A DNA stretch of 64,000 nt, from contig CACZUR010000009.1 in NCBI GenBank assembly GCA_902784435.1, positions 62,001-126,000 on the forward strand. The letters run 5' to 3'. The position numbers and the translations under genes are program-made. This document shows positions 1 through 8,235 of this stretch, piece after piece. Position 1 is the first letter of the stretch, and every line of letters starts with the position of its first letter. The DNA comes from an uncultured Bacteroidia bacterium (GTDB lineage Bacteria; Bacteroidota; Bacteroidia; Bacteroidales; UBA932). The notes beneath the pieces are model-generated. The model saw nothing but the letters and a program-made list of their open reading frames with translations, searched no databases and was not told the DNA's origin.

Positions 1-1388
1 CTCTGGTCCGGTTCCACGAATTTCACCTGACCGGCCTTGTACTTCATCTCTATATCACAAACCTCGCCATTGCGGTGTTTTGCGATGACAATATAGGCTT
101 TTTCCTTGTCTTCCGGGTCGCTGGACATGCCCACGAAGTCCGGGCGGTGGATGAAGATGACCATATCGGCATCCTGCTCGATGGAGCCGGATTCGCGCAG
201 GTCCGACAGCTGGGGCTTGCCCGTTCCGCCCGTCCGCTGCACGGCATTGCGCGACAGCTGGGACAGGGCGATGATGGGGATGTTCAGCTCTTTGGCCGTG
301 GCCTTGAGGGTGCGGGAAATGGCCGCCACTTCCTGTTCGCGCAGGCCGCGGAGTTCTACCGGGCCCTGCATCAGCTGCAGGTAGTCCACCACAATCAGGC
401 GCACGCCCTTCTGCTTGACCAGGCGCTTGGCCTTGGTGCGGAATTCCATGATGGGAATGCCGGGCGTATCGTCAATGTACAACGGAGCCTTGGCCAGGCG
501 CCGGAGCGTTTCTTCCAGCTGCACCCACTCGTACTGCTCCAGCTTGACACCGCCCTTGATCTTTTCTCCGGAGAGGCCCGACTCCGTGGTAATGAGGCGT
601 TTACCCAGCTGGTCCGCGCTCATTTCCAGGGAGAACACCGCCACGGGCATATTGGCCTCTACGGCGGCATTGCGGGCAATGTTCAGGGCAAAGGCCGTCT
701 TACCCACGGAAGGGCGGGCGGCCAGGATGATGAGGTCGCTCTTCTGCCAGCCCTGGGTTACGCGGTCTATGGAAGGATAGCCGGAAGGCACACCGGAAGG
801 GCCCGTGATCCCCTGCAGTTCCTGCAGGTTTTCCAGCACCGAATTGATGACGGAGCCGATGTCCTGCACATCCCGCTTCACGTTGTTCTGAATGGCGGCG
901 AACACCTTGGTCTGGGCATCGTCAATGAGGTCGTCCACATTGGTGGACTCGTCAAAGGCCTGCTTCAGGATTTCGTAGGAAGCCGTTATCAGATCCCGCT
1001 GGATGGTTTTCTGCTTGAGGATCTTGATGTAGTACTCGATGTGGGCCGCCGCGCCGATGTTCTGGGACAATGCCGCCAGCACCACCGGACCGCCGATAAT
1101 CTCCAGGTTCCCCTTGGAACGGAGTTTTTCGCTGACCGTGACCAGGTCGATGCTGACGTGTTCGTTCACCAGCTCCGCCATGGCCTCGAAGATCATCCGG
1201 TGCTGGGGGTCATAGAAACACGAAGCCGAGAGCTCCTCCATGGACTCGTCGATGGTGGCGGGCTCTACCAGCATGGCGCCCAGCACGGCCTCTTCCACAT
1301 CCAGGGCCTGCGGGGGTTTGTTGCCCATCAGGTTATCCAGGGTGAGAGGCTGCTCGGGCGTACGTTTCTTTCGGCCTGTTTCCGGCAT
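1..1388 (-). CDS. dnaB: Replicative DNA helicase DnaB, 3' end cut by window
   Basis: This gene encodes the hexameric 5'-3' helicase that unwinds DNA at the replication fork. The 462 codons in the window show the N-terminal DnaB domain (about residues 28-130) and the RecA-like ATPase domain with Walker A ARPSVGKT near residues 224-231, Walker B near VVDYLQLM, and the C-terminal AKHRNGEVCDIEMKY segment. The reading frame is still open at base 1, so only the last few dozen residues are missing. The start ATG at 1388 lies 9 bases after the zinc-ribbon gene, so both are probably cotranscribed with nif3 and the MerR gene. The family assignment is certain from the motifs. Confidence 0.95.
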   Translation of the reverse strand, partial: MPETGRKKRTPEQPLTLDNLMGNKPPQALDVEEAVLGAMLVEPATIDESMEELSASCFYDPQHRMIFEAMAELVNEHVSIDLVTVSEKLRSKGNLEIIGGPVVLAALSQNIGAAAHIEYYIKILKQKTIQRDLITASYEILKQAFDESTNVDDLIDDAQTKVFAAIQNNVKRDVQDIGSVINSVLENLQELQGITGPSGVPSGYPSIDRVTQGWQKSDLIILAARPSVGKTAFALNIARNAAVEANMPVAVFSLEMSADQLGKRLITTESGLSGEKIKGGVKLEQYEWVQLEETLRRLAKAPLYIDDTPGIPIMEFRTKAKRLVKQKGVRLIVVDYLQLMQGPVELRGLREQEVAAISRTLKATAKELNIPIIALSQLSRNAVQRTGGTGKPQLSDLRESGSIEQDADMVIFIHRPDFVGMSSDPEDKEKAYIVIAKHRNGEVCDIEMKYKAGQVKFVEPDQ

Positions 1389-1397
1389 AGGGGGCTT

Positions 1398-2219
1398 TTA
1401 TTCGAAGTCCGGGTTGATGATAATGCGGCCGCAGTGCTCGCAGATGATGAGCTTGCGGTTGGAAGCGATTTCCACGCGGCGCTGCGGCGTGATGGTATTG
1501 AAGCAGCCCCCGCAGGAGTCTCCGTTGTAGATGCCCACCACGGCCAGGTGGTTGTTCACGCTGGCGCGGATGCGCTCGTAGGCGCTCATGGTGCGGGCGT
1601 CGATCTTGGCGGCGCACCCCTCGCGGCGCTCCCGCAGCACGGCTTCTTCCTTGGCGGTTTCCTCCACGATGGTTTCCAGTTCCGCCTTCTTGGCTTTCAG
1701 GTCGTCCGTGCGGATGCTCAGGCGGTCCTTCAGGTCTTCCAGTTCCGCCTTCTTGTTGCCGATTTCGTAGCGGGTGTCGTTGATGGTCTTTTCCCCGATC
1801 TGGCGCAGCAGTTCCTGGTTTTCGATCTCCTTGTTCAGGGAGTCGTACTCGCGGGAATTGGAGATGGTCTCCAGCTGGCGCTGATACTTCTCGATGGTGC
1901 TTTCGCATTCGGCGATATTCAGCTTGGCGTCTGCGATGTTGCGGTTGAACTGGTCGATGGTGGCCGAAATGGCGGCGCTGCGTTCCTTCAGGTCTGCGAT
2001 TTCCTCTTCCAGGGCGGCAACCTCTGCGGGGAGTTCTCCGCGGAGCTGGATAATCTTGTCAATCTCCGAGTCTGCGGCCTGCAGTTCGTACAGGGTTTTC
2101 AGCTTTTCCTGCACGGGCATATCGGAATCTGCGAAGCTCTTCTGCAGCGAAACGAAGGTTTCCCGGTTGTCGATGGGAGCCGCCACGGCTGCGGCAGCGT
2201 TTTTCTTGGTACTTGCCAT
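1398..2219 (-). CDS. Coiled-coil protein with C-terminal C4 zinc ribbon
   Basis: The 273-residue protein has a long charged, heptad-like coiled coil (about residues 35-195) and ends in a zinc ribbon with CGGC at 236-239 and CEHC at 260-263. This is the architecture of the bacterial zf-RING_7/DUF164 family, whose biochemical role is not settled. It often lies next to a NIF3 gene, as here, where nif3 is directly upstream with a 21-bp gap. No enzymatic motif is visible. The N-terminus MASTKKN is low complexity and may be a flexible tail. The gap before it carries a 16-bp perfect palindrome. Confidence 0.85.
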   Translation of the reverse strand: MASTKKNAAAAVAAPIDNRETFVSLQKSFADSDMPVQEKLKTLYELQAADSEIDKIIQLRGELPAEVAALEEEIADLKERSAAISATIDQFNRNIADAKLNIAECESTIEKYQRQLETISNSREYDSLNKEIENQELLRQIGEKTINDTRYEIGNKKAELEDLKDRLSIRTDDLKAKKAELETIVEETAKEEAVLRERREGCAAKIDARTMSAYERIRASVNNHLAVVGIYNGDSCGGCFNTITPQRRVEIASNRKLIICEHCGRIIINPDFE

Positions 2220-2223
2220 ATAG

Positions 2224-2239
2224 TATAAATCGATTTATA
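2224..2239. repeat. 16-bp perfect palindrome before the zinc-ribbon gene
   Basis: The sequence TATAAATCGATTTATA is self-complementary over all 16 bases and sits 5 bases upstream of the zinc-ribbon start at 2219, between it and the nif3 stop. It could be an operator for a dimeric regulator or simply AT-rich spacer. The palindrome is seen directly; any role is inference. Confidence 0.4.
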
Positions 2240-2240
2240 T

Positions 2241-3029
2241 TTACATTACAAAGTAGTGGACGGGATTGCTCCTGCCCAGCGCGTCACTTTTGTAGCTTGC
2301 AAAGGTAGGAAATTTTTTCCGTATCTCCTCTACGAAAATGTCCACAATCTCCACTTCGCTCTCGAAATGGCCCACATCCATGATCATAAAGCCCTCCGGG
2401 GTGAAGTAATTGTGATAGGAAATATCGGCCGTGATGTACAGCTGCGCGCCCTTGGACTGGGCCAGGGCGATTTCGCCGCCCCCGCTGCCGCCCAGCAGCG
2501 CAACCCGGGTAATGGGCTCTTTCAGGGGCCTTGAGCTTTTGATCACCTTGAGGCCGAAGGCTTCCCGCACATAGGCGAGTGCCTGTTCTCCGGTCATGGG
2601 CTCGGGGAAATCGCCGATACAGCCCAGGCCCACGGTACCGTCCTCTTCCGGGACCATGATGCTCACGTTTTTGAGCTTAAGCCGGCGGGCCATGGCGCCG
2701 GACACGCCGGTAATCACTTTGTCGGCCGTGGTATGGGCGGCATACACGGCCACCCCGCCGCGGATGGCCTGCATGATGGCCGCGCCCACCGGGTCCTTGC
2801 CGTCGATGCGGCGGATTCCCTTGAAAATGAGCGGATGATGCGTGACCACCATGTCGCAGCCCTTTTCGATGGCCTCGTCCACGAGCGCCCGGGTGCAGTC
2901 AAAGCCCACCATAACCCCGTGAACCTCGTCCTCCGGACTGCCGATGATGAGGCCGCTGTTGTCCCAGCTTTCCTGGATGCGGAGCGGAGCAAAGCTCTCC
3001 AGCACCGCGGTGATGTCTCCAACTTTCAT
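2241..3029 (-). CDS. Nif3-like dinuclear metal centre hexameric protein
   Basis: The 262-residue protein is a member of the NIF3/YbgI family, also annotated as GTP cyclohydrolase I type 2-like. Family members form hexameric rings with a two-metal site in each subunit. The metal ligands expected of the family are visible: H64-H65 in VVTHHPLIF, H99 and D103 in HTTAD, and H221 and E225 in DVGHFESEVE. Full length without the extra PII-like insertion domain of about 100 residues that some relatives carry. The true substrate is not known for the family. It starts two bases before the MerR stop codon and is followed by the zinc-ribbon gene. Confidence 0.92.
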   Translation of the reverse strand: MKVGDITAVLESFAPLRIQESWDNSGLIIGSPEDEVHGVMVGFDCTRALVDEAIEKGCDMVVTHHPLIFKGIRRIDGKDPVGAAIMQAIRGGVAVYAAHTTADKVITGVSGAMARRLKLKNVSIMVPEEDGTVGLGCIGDFPEPMTGEQALAYVREAFGLKVIKSSRPLKEPITRVALLGGSGGGEIALAQSKGAQLYITADISYHNYFTPEGFMIMDVGHFESEVEIVDIFVEEIRKKFPTFASYKSDALGRSNPVHYFVM

Positions 3030-3031
3030 GG

Positions 3032-3349
3032 CTACAAAGCTTTTCTGAGTGCCACCAACTGGGCCCGGAGCCCCTTGAGAATGTCCAGTGCCTTCACGCG
3101 ACGGTCCACGCTGCGGTGGTCCTCCGTGAGCCGCTGCCTGACGCCCTCCAGCGTAAGTCCCTGGTTCTTGAGCAGGAACTGGATCTGCTTCAGGGTGTCA
3201 ATGTCCTCCGGATGGAACAGCCGGTTGCCCTTGGCGTTCCGCTGGGGATGGACAAACTTCTCGAAATAGTTGCTCCAGTAGCGCACGGCCGAGGCATTCT
3301 CCCCCAGCATCTGCGCCACTTCACCCATTGTGTAAACTAACTTTGCCAT
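3032..3349 (-). CDS. MerR family transcriptional regulator
   Basis: This 105-residue protein has a MerR-type winged helix at the N-terminus (YTMGEVAQMLGENASAVRYW) with the second wing region ending in FHPEDIDTLKQIQFLL, then a helical C-terminus that would form the dimerisation helix. There is no effector domain and no metal-binding cysteine, so the inducer cannot be guessed. I choose the ATG at 3349 (MAKLVYTM) rather than the longer frame because a TATATTTG -7 element ends six bases upstream of it. Single-domain MerR genes of this kind occur next to nif3-type genes in Bacteroidota. It would be the first gene of the nif3/zinc-ribbon/dnaB run. Confidence 0.88.
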   Translation of the reverse strand: MAKLVYTMGEVAQMLGENASAVRYWSNYFEKFVHPQRNAKGNRLFHPEDIDTLKQIQFLLKNQGLTLEGVRQRLTEDHRSVDRRVKALDILKGLRAQLVALRKAL

Positions 3350-3355
3350 AGTGTA

Positions 3356-3363
3356 CAAATATA
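3356..3363 (-). promoter_or_regulatory. -7 element TATATTTG for the MerR gene
   Basis: On the minus strand TATATTTG matches the Bacteroidota -7 consensus TAnnTTTG and ends six bases before the ATG at 3349, which implies an almost leaderless transcript. No matching -33 TTTG was found at the usual distance. Confidence 0.55.
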
Positions 3364-3365
3364 AC

Positions 3366-3395
3366 AAAAAAAGAGTGAAAACTCACCCTTTTTTG
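3366..3395 (-). terminator. Intrinsic terminator at the end of trmB
   Basis: On the minus strand AGGGTGA pairs with TCACTCT (one G-T pair) around a GTTT loop, flanked by a run of A before and a run of seven T after the stem. The trmB stop codon lies inside the stem, so the last codons (AAA AAA GGG TGA) form the 5' arm. It would close the seven-gene run that ends with trmB and precedes the MerR promoter. Confidence 0.75.
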
Positions 3396-4189
3396 TTTGG
3401 CTGATGGGAAAAACTGCGGCGCGGCCCTTCGGCCTCCAGCCAGCGGTCATGGTCAAACGCCGCCCCCGGAAAAGCATACGGGCCCTCGTGGTCGATGCAG
3501 AACGCCATGTACGTGATGGGCAGCCCCATTTGAAGGAACATCTGCTCGTAGAACGTCTGCACCTGCGTCACCTCTTCCGGAACGGAAGTACGATTGGAAT
3601 AAACATCTGTCTGTGAAACCTTTACCTGCAGACCATTGGCTTTTACGACGGCCCGGGTGTACTCGTACAGGTAGCGGGAGTCGGTTTTCAGGTGGACGAT
3701 GCCGCCGGGGCGGAGAAAGCGGCGGTAACGTTCCAGGAAAAGCGGGGAGGACAGGCGGGCGTTCTCGGAACCGCGCAGCTGCGGGTCACTGAAGGTGAGC
3801 CAGATTTCCGACACCTCGCCGGGGCCGAAGAACGCGTCGATGAACTCGATGCGGGTGCGCAGGAAAGCCACGTTGGGCAGGGCGTTTTCGGTGGCGTATT
3901 TGGCCCCTTTCCACAGCCGGGCGCCCTTGATGTCCACGCCGATGTAATTGATTTCCGGATGCCGCAGCGCCAGGGCGATGGTGTAGTCTCCCTTGCCGCA
4001 GCCCAGTTCCAGGACGATGGGATGGTCATTCCCGAACATCTCCCGGCCCCAGTGACCCTTGATGGCATGGTCCCTCAGGCGCAATTCCCGGGACCCGGGT
4101 TCCTTGTCCAGGACCTGGGAGGCATCCGGCTGCAGCAGGCAGCGGAACGTCTCGTTCTCTGCGAATTTTTTCAGTTTTCCGTGTCCCAT
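3383..4189 (-). CDS. trmB: tRNA (guanine-N7)-methyltransferase TrmB
   Basis: TrmB methylates G46 in the tRNA variable loop using S-adenosylmethionine. The 268-residue protein carries the SAM motif LELGCGKGDYT at residues 60-70, the acidic IGVDIKG after strand 2, and FSDPQ where most members have FPDPW/P. It is about 30 residues longer than the E. coli enzyme at the N-terminus. The reading frame stays open upstream, but ATG 4189 is chosen because the protein similarity starts at MGHGKLKKFAENE and because it overlaps the gldH-like stop by only 19 bases. The C-terminal KKG is encoded within a terminator stem. Confidence 0.93.
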   Translation of the reverse strand: MGHGKLKKFAENETFRCLLQPDASQVLDKEPGSRELRLRDHAIKGHWGREMFGNDHPIVLELGCGKGDYTIALALRHPEINYIGVDIKGARLWKGAKYATENALPNVAFLRTRIEFIDAFFGPGEVSEIWLTFSDPQLRGSENARLSSPLFLERYRRFLRPGGIVHLKTDSRYLYEYTRAVVKANGLQVKVSQTDVYSNRTSVPEEVTQVQTFYEQMFLQMGLPITYMAFCIDHEGPYAFPGAAFDHDRWLEAEGPRRSFSHQPNKKG

Positions 4190-4599
4190 AACTGTTTCTT
4201 TACAACCAGTCCCATGCCGCACAGGCCCTCCGGTGCAGAAGGGACGCTGATGGTGAGGGTCCAGATGCCCCAGTCGGATGGCACCACGCCGGCGCGGTAA
4301 GGGGCATAGGCGTCGTGCGAGAAAGAGGAGGTGGCGCGGCCAACGGGAAGATACACCGTCTCGGTGAAAGAAAGGCCGGAAGGCGCTTTCCAGGTAATGG
4401 CGAGCGGGATCTGGGCCGGGCACTCCCGGGCGTCGATCCGGGTATACAGGTCCAGGTCGTATACGGCCGTACTGTCCGTCATATCCACCGTGAACACATA
4501 GGGGCCTTCTCCGCGAAGGAAAGATTCCACGGAAGCGGGCTCCCGGCACGAAACGGCCAGGAGCAGCAGGGAAAGCAGTATGGGAAACGGACGGGGCAT
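4171..4599 (-). CDS. gldH: GldH-like gliding motility lipoprotein
   Basis: The 142-residue protein has a lipoprotein signal peptide with lipobox LAVSC (Cys18) and a beta-rich body ending in GLCGMGLVVKKQ, which matches the GldH family end pattern. GldH is one of the outer-membrane-associated lipoproteins of the gliding/T9SS gene set of Flavobacterium, but homologues are common in non-gliding Bacteroidales, where the function is unknown. Position next to a RicT-like gene and holB is the usual context in the order. The gene is 6 bases after ricT and overlaps trmB by 19 bases. The assignment is mostly by context and end motif, so it is moderately sure. Confidence 0.7.
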   Translation of the reverse strand: MPRPFPILLSLLLLAVSCREPASVESFLRGEGPYVFTVDMTDSTAVYDLDLYTRIDARECPAQIPLAITWKAPSGLSFTETVYLPVGRATSSFSHDAYAPYRAGVVPSDWGIWTLTISVPSAPEGLCGMGLVVKKQLWDTEN

Positions 4600-4605
4600 G
4601 CCGGC

Positions 4606-5754
4606 TTACTCCCCTTTCGGGCCTTTCCTGCGCTTCTTGTTCTTGCGCTTTTTCTTCTTTTCCGGGTCGAAGCGGGAGATGGAATCATCGCCCACCGCCG
4701 ACACGAATTCCGGGGCCGATACGTCTTCCTGCCGCAGCGTAGAGGGTTTTTCCCCGCGGCGGTTCATGGCCTGGATTTCCCGGACTTCATCGGCCGAAAG
4801 CGGGAACACCTGGGCCAGGGAGCCTTTCTCGTAGGAGAAGTACAACGTCTGGGCCAGGATGTCGGTCTTCACCAGCCAGGCCTGGCCGTCTTCCAGGTCC
4901 AGGGGTTCCATCACCTTGGGTAGGCGGGACTGGGCGTCCTGGTAGGCCGCCACCTCGTAATTGAGGCAGCACTTGAGCTTGCCGCACTGGCCCGCCAGTT
5001 TCTGGGGATTCAGGGAAAGGTCCTGTACCCGGGCGGCCGATGTGGTGATGGACTTGAACTCCGTAATGTAGTTGGCGCAGCACAGTTCCCGGCCGCAGAC
5101 CCCCAGTCCCCCGATGAGACCGGCTTCCTGGCGGGCGCCTATCTGCTTCATTTCCACGCGGATATGGAACTCTTCGGCAAAGTCCTTGATCAGTTGGCGG
5201 AAGTCTACGCGGCCGTCGGCAATGTAATAGAAGATGGCCTTGGTGCCGTCGCCCTGGAACTCCACGTCCCCGATTTTCATCTCCAGGCCCAGGTTGGCCG
5301 CCAGCACGCGGGAGCGGATCATGGTCTCCTGCTCGCGGGCGATGGCTTCCTGCCAGCGCTGGATGTCGAAGGGACGCGCCTTGCGGTAAATCTTTTTCAG
5401 CTCCTGCGTGGCCGGATCTACGCCCTTGCACTTCATCTGCCGGGCCACGATGGGGCCTTCCAGGGTAACGATGCCCAGATCGTGGCCGGTGGCGGCCTCC
5501 ACCACCACCAGGTCCCCCATCTTGATGCTCTGGCCGGATGCGTTCACGTAGATGCCCTTGCGGGTGTTTTTGAAGCGCACTTCGTAGTAGTCGTTCCACT
5601 GTTCCTGCGAAATGCCTTTCAAAGTATCGTATACCTCCAGTTTGCAGCAGCCCTGCCGGTAGCGGATGTCTTTTTCCCCGCTTTCTTCGTCCGTGGTGAT
5701 GGCGCAGCCGCGGAAGCAGTCGAACTGGATGGTCTCGTTGGAAAACTCGTTCAT
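4606..5754 (-). CDS. ricT: PSP1 domain / RicT-like protein
   Basis: The 382-residue protein has a PSP1 domain with two cysteine clusters, CGRELCC (C220, C225, C226) and CGKLKCC (C257, C262, C263). In Bacillus the homologue RicT (YaaT) is part of an Fe-S complex that stimulates RNA maturation; whether the Bacteroidota protein does this is not known. The C-terminal tail of about 20 residues is almost only K and R (KKKKRKNKKRRK), which suggests nucleic-acid contact. Its ATG overlaps the holB stop in an ATGA junction and gldH follows after 6 bases. Confidence 0.88.
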   Translation of the reverse strand: MNEFSNETIQFDCFRGCAITTDEESGEKDIRYRQGCCKLEVYDTLKGISQEQWNDYYEVRFKNTRKGIYVNASGQSIKMGDLVVVEAATGHDLGIVTLEGPIVARQMKCKGVDPATQELKKIYRKARPFDIQRWQEAIAREQETMIRSRVLAANLGLEMKIGDVEFQGDGTKAIFYYIADGRVDFRQLIKDFAEEFHIRVEMKQIGARQEAGLIGGLGVCGRELCCANYITEFKSITTSAARVQDLSLNPQKLAGQCGKLKCCLNYEVAAYQDAQSRLPKVMEPLDLEDGQAWLVKTDILAQTLYFSYEKGSLAQVFPLSADEVREIQAMNRRGEKPSTLRQEDVSAPEFVSAVGDDSISRFDPEKKKKRKNKKRRKGPKGE

Positions 5755-6728
5755 AAATTATATAATTGATTCACCAGGTCGGTGAAGAGGATTTTCTGGT
5801 TCACGTTGCGCTCTATCAGCAGCAGGGCGCGGTCCAGGCAGGCCATGGCCCGTCTGGGGAAAGTGGGTTTGAGTGCGGTGACCTTGGCGCGGTAATAGTC
5901 CTCCGTCCCCTGCGGCAGGATGGCCAGGGAGGGCATTTTCTGCAGCAGGAAGATGCGCCGGAGCGACTCCGAAGAGAGCCGGCAGAAGGCTTTCTGCTGT
6001 TCGCGGACCTTGAGGTCGGCCACGGCCTCGCCGGTTTCCAGGGCTTTCAGCAGGTCCCGCTCCACTACGGCATCCAGCAGGTCGTGGAACAGGTCCTGGA
6101 GCAGGGTGTTTTCCGCGGCTTCCTGGGCGTGGACCTGGGCATCGGCCTCCGGAGAGAGCGGTTGGACACGCAGGTGCAGGCAGCGGGACGATATGGTAAC
6201 CAGCACCTTTTCCGGTGCCTGGGTAATGAGCAGGAATAAGGTTTTCTCCGGCGGTTCCTCCACCATTTTCAGGAGGGCGTTGGCGGCCTGGGCGTTCATC
6301 TTTTCGGGGAGGTACAGCACCACCGTCCGGTAGCCGCCTTCTACGGCCGACAGCGACAGGCGGTCCAGGATGCTCCGGGCCTCGTTCACGGAAATGTTGC
6401 TTTGCTTCCCTTCGATGCCGATTGCCGTATACAGCTCATTCTCAAAGAAATACGGATTCTCCAAAAGGAGTTCCCGGAACCGGCCAATGAACTGCAGCGA
6501 CACGGGTTTGTCGCTGCCGGCTACCGGAAACACGAAGTGGATGTCCGGATGGATGAGCTTCTGGACACGGGGATTGCCGCCGTAAAGTTCTTCCAGGAAA
6601 TTGAGTACCAGCGGGAAAGCCCCGCCGCCGTCGTCCTGATGCAGGAGCATGGCATGCGGCACGTGCCCGCTCTCCACCATCCGGTGAAGGGCGCCCGCCA
6701 CTTCCTCATTTCCGTATATGCGCATCAT
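5751..6728 (-). CDS. holB: DNA polymerase III delta' subunit
   Basis: The 325-residue protein is a clamp-loader ATPase-fold protein of the DnaX/HolB type. The fold pattern is clear in YRTVVLYLPEKMNAQAANAL, KMVEEPPEKTLFLLITQ and ISSRCLHLRVQPL, which contains the SRC-type sensor 1 motif. The P-loop position reads HQDDGGGAF, without GKT, so this subunit cannot bind ATP in the usual way, as known for delta'. The zinc-binding cysteines of DnaX are absent. I choose the ATG at 6728 because it forms an ATGA overlap with the polyprenyl synthase stop; the longer frame to 6773 runs into that gene. Confidence 0.9.
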   Translation of the reverse strand: MMRIYGNEEVAGALHRMVESGHVPHAMLLHQDDGGGAFPLVLNFLEELYGGNPRVQKLIHPDIHFVFPVAGSDKPVSLQFIGRFRELLLENPYFFENELYTAIGIEGKQSNISVNEARSILDRLSLSAVEGGYRTVVLYLPEKMNAQAANALLKMVEEPPEKTLFLLITQAPEKVLVTISSRCLHLRVQPLSPEADAQVHAQEAAENTLLQDLFHDLLDAVVERDLLKALETGEAVADLKVREQQKAFCRLSSESLRRIFLLQKMPSLAILPQGTEDYYRAKVTALKPTFPRRAMACLDRALLLIERNVNQKILFTDLVNQLYNL

Positions 6729-7705
6729 AGCGTTCTGCAGCCTACATATTCGGCCAATTGTGCAAGATAACACTTTTCTTCGGATTCCGGAAGGCTTTCA
6801 AGGCAGGAAATGGCATTTTGCAGGTAAAACGACAGTTTTTCCTGGGCCAGGGCCACGCCGTCACGGGCTTTGACGAAGGCGCGGATTTCCGCTTCCAGCG
6901 CAGGTTCGTCGGCCACGCGGGTAACCAGGCCGCGGATGCGGGCGGCCTCCGGAGCCGGCGCCTTCTCCAGTGCACACAGCAGCGGCTGCGTGATTTTCTG
7001 CTCCCGCAGGTCGATGCCCACGGGCTTCCCAAGGGCCTCGGAAACGTCGGCGTAATCGAAGATGTCGTCCTTGATCTGGAAGCCGATTCCCATCAGGCGC
7101 CCGAACTCCCCCAGCGCTGCGACCTGCGCCTCGGGAGCATCTACGGAAATGGCCGCCATCCGGGCCGATGCCTCGAAGAGCGACGCCGTTTTCCCGTAGA
7201 CGATGCGCAGGTAGTCGGCCTCGGAGGTATCTCCGGAGGAGGCTTTCTGCATCTGCAGCAGCTCCCCTTCCGTGAGGGCCGACAGCGTACGCGCCACGAT
7301 GCGGATGACGCGGTCCGTATGCTTTTCACTGTCCAGGATGGTCTGCACGCACTTGACCAGCCAGTAGTCGCCGATGAGCACGGCGGGCGAACCGCCCAGC
7401 AGCGAGGCCACTGTGGGGATGCCGCGGCGCTCGGTGGCACCGTCCACCACGTCGTCGTGCAGCAGGGTGGCGTTGTGCAGAAGCTCTACCGCAGCGGCAA
7501 AGCGCTCCGTATCCGCATTCACCTTCCCGGCAGCACCGCCAGACAGCAGGCTCAGGATGGGGCGCATCATCTTGCCGGGATGCTCCCGGAGCTGCCGGTT
7601 GGTGGCATCCAGCAGGCCGATATCGCTCCGGAGCGCCCCGTCTATGAGGGCGCTCACCCGGTCCAGGGCGGGCCGCAAATAAGTGCAGATGTCCCGAATG
7701 TCCAT
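6725..7705 (-). CDS. Polyprenyl diphosphate synthase
   Basis: A trans-isoprenyl diphosphate synthase of 326 residues that condenses isopentenyl diphosphate with allylic primers to make the C35-C40 side chain of menaquinone. The first aspartate-rich motif is LLHDDVVD (D84, D85, D88), followed by the basic ATERRG, and the second is QIKDDIFD (D213, D214, D217). The residues before the first motif (LLHNATLL) are small, which fits a long-chain product. ubiE/menG elsewhere in the window acts on the same quinone pathway. The start overlaps the LOG gene stop by one base (TAATG). Confidence 0.92.
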   Translation of the reverse strand: MDIRDICTYLRPALDRVSALIDGALRSDIGLLDATNRQLREHPGKMMRPILSLLSGGAAGKVNADTERFAAAVELLHNATLLHDDVVDGATERRGIPTVASLLGGSPAVLIGDYWLVKCVQTILDSEKHTDRVIRIVARTLSALTEGELLQMQKASSGDTSEADYLRIVYGKTASLFEASARMAAISVDAPEAQVAALGEFGRLMGIGFQIKDDIFDYADVSEALGKPVGIDLREQKITQPLLCALEKAPAPEAARIRGLVTRVADEPALEAEIRAFVKARDGVALAQEKLSFYLQNAISCLESLPESEEKCYLAQLAEYVGCRTL

Positions 7706-8235
7706 TATTGGAAACAGGCTGTCAGTTCCTCCACGCTGCCCGGAAATTTGAGCAGGGCGGCATCTTCCGGCTCCAGCATCCGGGTGGCCTGGAAGTGATC
7801 CAGCAGGGCCTTGAGCGGGTCATAGAAGCCGTCCAGGTTCAGGGCGTACAGCTTGCCCCCGTACTTGTGAAGTTTCCGGAGCGTAAGGGTTTCGATGAGT
7901 TCGTCCATCGTCCCGATTCCGCCCGGAAGGGCAATCACGGCCACCGTTCCTTCCCGCATCTTCTCCTTGCGCAGGGCCATGGTCTCGGTCCAGACCACCT
8001 CGGAGACGGCGGGATTCTCCAACCCCTTCATGAAGCTGGGGAGGACGGCCGTATGATGGCCGCCCACGCGCACGGATTCGTCCGTGATGGCACCCATCGT
8101 GCCGATGGCTCCGCCGCCCGACACCACATCGTACCCTAAAGAATGCAGCGCGCGAACTACTTCACGCGCTGCATCATTGTACTTAGGGTCTATCTTCCGG
8201 CTTGCAGAGCAGAAAATAGCGACCTTCCTTGCCAT
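7705..8235 (-). CDS. LOG family (TIGR00730) protein
   Basis: This 176-residue Rossmann-like protein belongs to the family that includes the plant LOG enzymes, which release cytokinin bases from their ribotides, and bacterial nucleotide 5'-monophosphate nucleosidases. Signature segments are SGGGAIGTMG (39-48) and PGGIGTMDE (104-112), the latter carrying the catalytic Glu and Arg-binding loop of the family. The ATG at 8235 is chosen over an upstream open frame because it overlaps the stop of the beta-barrel gene by one base. The substrate in this organism cannot be read from the sequence. Confidence 0.9.
   Translation of the reverse strand: MARKVAIFCSASRKIDPKYNDAAREVVRALHSLGYDVVSGGGAIGTMGAITDESVRVGGHHTAVLPSFMKGLENPAVSEVVWTETMALRKEKMREGTVAVIALPGGIGTMDELIETLTLRKLHKYGGKLYALNLDGFYDPLKALLDHFQATRMLEPEDAALLKFPGSVEELTACFQ

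Noticed and set aside
75..2228. Long plus-strand open frame of 717 codons opposite dnaB and the zinc-ribbon gene
   Set aside because: It runs antisense through two clear genes and their gap, has no domain-like pattern and exists because the GC-rich codon use avoids TTA, CTA and TCA. The same holds for the long frames opposite the efflux operon (9303-15106) and susC (53515-57066).
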